From Athalassotoga sp964433875 (GTDB lineage: Bacteria; Thermotogota; Thermotogae; Mesoaciditogales; Mesoaciditogaceae): a stretch of DNA of 64,000 bases. The notes below the pieces were generated by a model. That model had not been told where the DNA came from. It ran no database searches and was given only the letters and a program-made list of their open reading frames with translations. Shown piece by piece: positions 61,658-64,000 of the stretch. Where the stretch lies: positions 1 through 64,000 of the forward strand of contig CAYSSO010000001.1 in NCBI GenBank assembly GCA_964433875.1. Reading direction: 5' to 3'. Made by a program: the position numbers and the translations under genes. Within the stretch, counting starts at the first letter, position 1; each line of letters starts with the position of its first letter.

Positions 61658-62857
61658 ATGAGGTTATTGATGATAACGCAGCATTATCCACCCGATCTCG
61701 GTGCTTCTGCGTTCAGGCTTAAAGCGCTTTCAAATGAACTTACAAAAAGAGGGCATGAAGTCATCGTACTTACCGCGACTCCCAACAGATATTCATCCTT
61801 TAAGGCGTCAGAAGAGGCAGGGAGTAAAGAACAGATAATAAGGATAAATGTCAAAAGTGGAAATAATTCTGCCCTCGCGCAGATATTAAGACAGTTGAAT
61901 TTCTATTTAAAAATGAAAAGCAAGGCAAAGAAGATATGCAAATTAAACAAAATAGACATTGCAATTGTATCGAGCCCTCCATTTTTTATAGGCATGTCAG
62001 GAATCTCGCTAAAAAAGAAGGTAAAACATTTAATTGTCGAAATAAGAGATCTCTGGCCGGACACCATCGTGGAACTTGGAAAGGCAAAAGAGAACAATCC
62101 GGTAATAAAGATCATGAGACATTATGAAATGAAGATGTACAAAACTGCTGAAAAAATAGTTACAGTCTTGCCTTTTATGAATGAGAGAATATCCTCGAGG
62201 GGCATTTCAAAGGATAAACTTGTAACATTTTCAAATGGATTGGATTCATACCTTTTAGATGAAATATCGGAATGGAGCGATAAAAAATTAGAGGCAAGAA
62301 AGTTCTTATCAATAGATGAGAAAGAATTTGTGATCTCTTACGTTGGAAATATCGGATTAGGTCAAAGTCTTGAAGTTTTTGTCAAGGCGGCGAAGGCGTT
62401 AAGGGATGTCAAATTCATGATAGTTGGCGATGGATCCGACAAAGAAAGACTGCTATCTATTTCAAAAGGAATCAATAATCTTCACTTTGTTCCACCAGTT
62501 CCGAGAGAGCATGTTCCAATCTACTACGCTGCCAGTGATGTTCTTTTCATTCACCTTGCAAACGCGAAGTTGTTCTCAGACTCTCTTCCCTCAAAGACCT
62601 TTGAGTATGCTGTCGCCAACAGGCCTGTCATATACGGTCTTGATGGTTTATCGGCCGATATCTTCGATAAGTCAAGATCTGGAATAAGAGTCCACAGAGA
62701 AAATACCGAAGAGATAATAGAGGCGATAAAGAAAATAAGGGCAAATTACGATCTCTACTATCGAAATGCGATCGAGGGAAAGGAATACGTGATAAAAAAT
62801 TACTTAAGAGAAGAAATAATGAAAAAATATGTTGATTTCCTTGAAAGTCTGAAATGA
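61658..62857 (+). CDS. Glycosyltransferase family 4, WbuB-like
   Basis: 399 residues of GT-B fold. The N-terminal LLMITQHYPPDLGASAFRLKAL with KRGHEVIVLTA is typical of WbuB-type enzymes, and the C-terminal domain has FVISYVGNIGLGQSLEV, IVGDGSDKERL and the E-x7-E-like stretch SKTFEYAVANRPVIYG. It transfers an activated sugar, probably in lipopolysaccharide- or exopolysaccharide-type assembly. The ATG at 61658 follows AAAGGAAG. TATAAT at 61624 is a possible -10, divergent from the DUF368 gene. Confidence 0.88.
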   Translation: MRLLMITQHYPPDLGASAFRLKALSNELTKRGHEVIVLTATPNRYSSFKASEEAGSKEQIIRINVKSGNNSALAQILRQLNFYLKMKSKAKKICKLNKIDIAIVSSPPFFIGMSGISLKKKVKHLIVEIRDLWPDTIVELGKAKENNPVIKIMRHYEMKMYKTAEKIVTVLPFMNERISSRGISKDKLVTFSNGLDSYLLDEISEWSDKKLEARKFLSIDEKEFVISYVGNIGLGQSLEVFVKAAKALRDVKFMIVGDGSDKERLLSISKGINNLHFVPPVPREHVPIYYAASDVLFIHLANAKLFSDSLPSKTFEYAVANRPVIYGLDGLSADIFDKSRSGIRVHRENTEEIIEAIKKIRANYDLYYRNAIEGKEYVIKNYLREEIMKKYVDFLESLK

Positions 62858-62872
62858 AAGGAGAGGTTAAAA

Positions 62873-63199
62873 ATGCCGGAGTTTGGAAATTCATTTTCTG
62901 GGCTTGCGAATGAAAGAAAACTTTCTCACGAAGAACTTGTAAGGGCGATAAGATTTATGATAGCGGCTGAATACGAAGCGATACAATTGTATACCCAACT
63001 TGCTGAATCGACAGACGATGAGGTGGCAAAGGCCGTCCTCGAGGATATATCGGACGAAGAAAGGGTCCATGCCGGGGAGTTTTTGAAACTCTTGAAATAT
63101 TTAGATTCGAAAGAAGAGAAGTTTTACGAGGACGGAGCGCGAGAAGTCGAAGAGATAATCGAAAAAATAAAAGGTCAAAGATCGAGAAAGAAAAGATAA
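62873..63199 (+). CDS. Encapsulin-cargo-like ferritin (EncFtn/rubrerythrin-related)
   Basis: 108 residues, two long helices with ferritin-like metal ligands: AAEYEAIQLYTQLAE and DEERVHAGEFLKLLKYL. It closely resembles the ferritin-like domain that precedes the shell domain in Pyrococcus encapsulin (EELMEILRLAIIAELDAI ... EEKAHVGEF, from memory). The C-terminus is a basic tail (KGQRSRKKR). Such proteins oxidise and hand iron to an encapsulin compartment. No encapsulin gene is in this window. It is followed directly by the NIF3 gene. The ATG has GGAGAGG upstream. Confidence 0.82.
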   Translation: MPEFGNSFSGLANERKLSHEELVRAIRFMIAAEYEAIQLYTQLAESTDDEVAKAVLEDISDEERVHAGEFLKLLKYLDSKEEKFYEDGAREVEEIIEKIKGQRSRKKR

Positions 63200-63967
63200 A
63201 TGCTTGTAAATGAATATATATCCAAAATAGAAGAAAAATTCCCGCTTTTCCTCCAGCAAAGTTACGATAACAGTGGCATCCAAATCGAAGGCCCCAACGT
63301 TGAACTTCGCAATGTGGTAATAACGCTTGACGTTACCGAGCAGACCATAGAAAGGGCCATTCAGACGGATGCCCAGATGATCTTGAGCCATCACCCGATC
63401 TTCTTTCATCCGCTGAAATCTATAAGATCTGATAATTTTATCGGGAGAATGGTATATGCGGCTATAATGAATTCCTTAACGATTTATTCTTGCCACACAA
63501 ATTACGATGCGGCCGTCGGAGGTTTGAATGATATTCTCGCAAGACGCCTTGAGATGAAAGAATGCCGTCCACTCGTAAAAATAGACGAATATGGCAATGG
63601 GATAGGCAGAATAGGATTTGTCAAAAAAAGACCTATCGAAGAGTTTGTCAACTTTTTAAGAGAAAAACTCGAGGTGGATCACGTGAAATTCGCTCCCGTT
63701 GGCAATGTTGAGATCGAAAAAATAGCGATATGTTCTGGCTCCGGAAGAGATTTTTTAAAAAATGCAATTGATTCAAATGTAGATCTGTACATAACTGGTG
63801 ATCTATCGTATCATGAAATATCTCAGGCAGTCCAATCAGGCCTTTCCATCATAGTTGTTGACCACGACGAGAGTGAAAAATTCTTTGAAGACGGCATGAT
63901 CGATTTTTCAAGCGATTTCGGATTTAAAATCACAAGATACCACGAGCGATTTTACTGGACCTTGTGA
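63200..63967 (+). CDS. NIF3-like dinuclear metal-centre protein
   Basis: 255 residues. Metal-ligand motifs of the NIF3/DUF34 family are present: SYDNSGIQIEG, SHHPIFFHPLKSI, SCHTNYDAAVGGLND near the middle and the later ITGDLSYHEIS and VDHDESEKFF. The family has been called GTP cyclohydrolase I type 2, but the function is not settled; a metal-handling or metal-insertion role is plausible, which would match the ferritin-like gene immediately before it (adjacent start and stop). Confidence 0.9.
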   Translation: MLVNEYISKIEEKFPLFLQQSYDNSGIQIEGPNVELRNVVITLDVTEQTIERAIQTDAQMILSHHPIFFHPLKSIRSDNFIGRMVYAAIMNSLTIYSCHTNYDAAVGGLNDILARRLEMKECRPLVKIDEYGNGIGRIGFVKKRPIEEFVNFLREKLEVDHVKFAPVGNVEIEKIAICSGSGRDFLKNAIDSNVDLYITGDLSYHEISQAVQSGLSIIVVDHDESEKFFEDGMIDFSSDFGFKITRYHERFYWTL

Positions 63968-64000
63968 TTTTGTCATATGATACTTTCCCAGTAAACATTC

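Overview
The window is about 39-40% GC by eye and densely coded. Most genes sit in long co-directional blocks with 1-4 bp start/stop overlaps and frequent TTG or GTG starts. The ftsA-ftsZ-pilB order, a DnaB/Tmk neighbourhood, an HcpR-type regulator beside hcp, and a very long LptF/G permease joined to an LptD-like barrel all point to a Gram-negative-type thermophilic anaerobe of the Thermotogota. A deep branch such as Mesoaciditogales would fit the cytochrome b6-like and MenG genes, which classical Thermotoga lack. This placement is inference. No rRNA, tRNA or CRISPR array was found. No stretch longer than about 300 bases lacks a gene or gene remnant. Two runs of N (2086-2095 and 7470-7495) are assembly gaps inside genes.

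Layout. (1) 1-18.3 kb, minus strand: one 18-kb train running PhoU-like, LptFG-LptD fusion, dnaB, tmk, ftsA, ftsZ, pilB, an Ig-like membrane protein, then the oxidative ornithine pathway (ord, ortA, ortB, oraS, oraE), an HD-GYP phosphodiesterase, a peroxiredoxin and an amidohydrolase cut by the window edge. (2) 18.3-22.9 kb: pilT (+) facing the phosphate transporter pstSCAB (-). (3) 22.9-26.1 kb: an unknown membrane protein, then a decaying three-gene operon (a B12-domain/TIM-barrel protein with two internal deletions, an opine dehydrogenase without its N-terminus, a Ddl-like ATP-grasp without its C-terminus). A GC-rich repeat sits exactly at one breakpoint. (4) 26.2-28.6 kb: a cytochrome b6-like complex without a Rieske protein, followed by MenG. 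(5) 28.8-40.7 kb, plus strand: an acyl-CoA/ketoacid operon (KAS III-like enzyme, double-TetR regulator, CoA-transferase, SDR, thiolase) with twin palindromic operators, then a Liv-type ABC transporter and two alpha/beta hydrolases. A second copy of the repeat lies inside it. (6) 40.7-47.8 kb: an MFS exporter, a LysM-tailed 5'-nucleotidase, hcp with its Crp/Fnr regulator, a hexapeptide acyltransferase and an SPW-repeat protein. (7) 47.8-50.6 kb, minus: ECF ATPases, an RsmC-like methyltransferase and an EndoIII-like glycosylase. (8) 50.8-53.3 kb, plus: nrnA, smpB and ornithine racemase, which supplies D-ornithine to the pathway in block 1. (9) 53.3-61.6 kb, minus: phoU-phoB-phoR, a chemoreceptor, dtd, relA/spoT and a DUF368 lipid-carrier flippase. 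(10) 61.6-64 kb, plus: a glycosyltransferase, an orphan encapsulin-cargo-like ferritin and a NIF3 protein.

How the genes fit together. Orr makes D-ornithine, OraSE migrates the amino group, Ord oxidises 2,4-diaminopentanoate, and OrtAB cleaves 2-amino-4-oxopentanoate to alanine plus acetyl-CoA. PstSCAB and PhoU/PhoB/PhoR form the phosphate response. PilB and PilT are the extension and retraction motors of type IV pili. A recurring extended -10 element (TGNTATAAT) marks many of the promoters.
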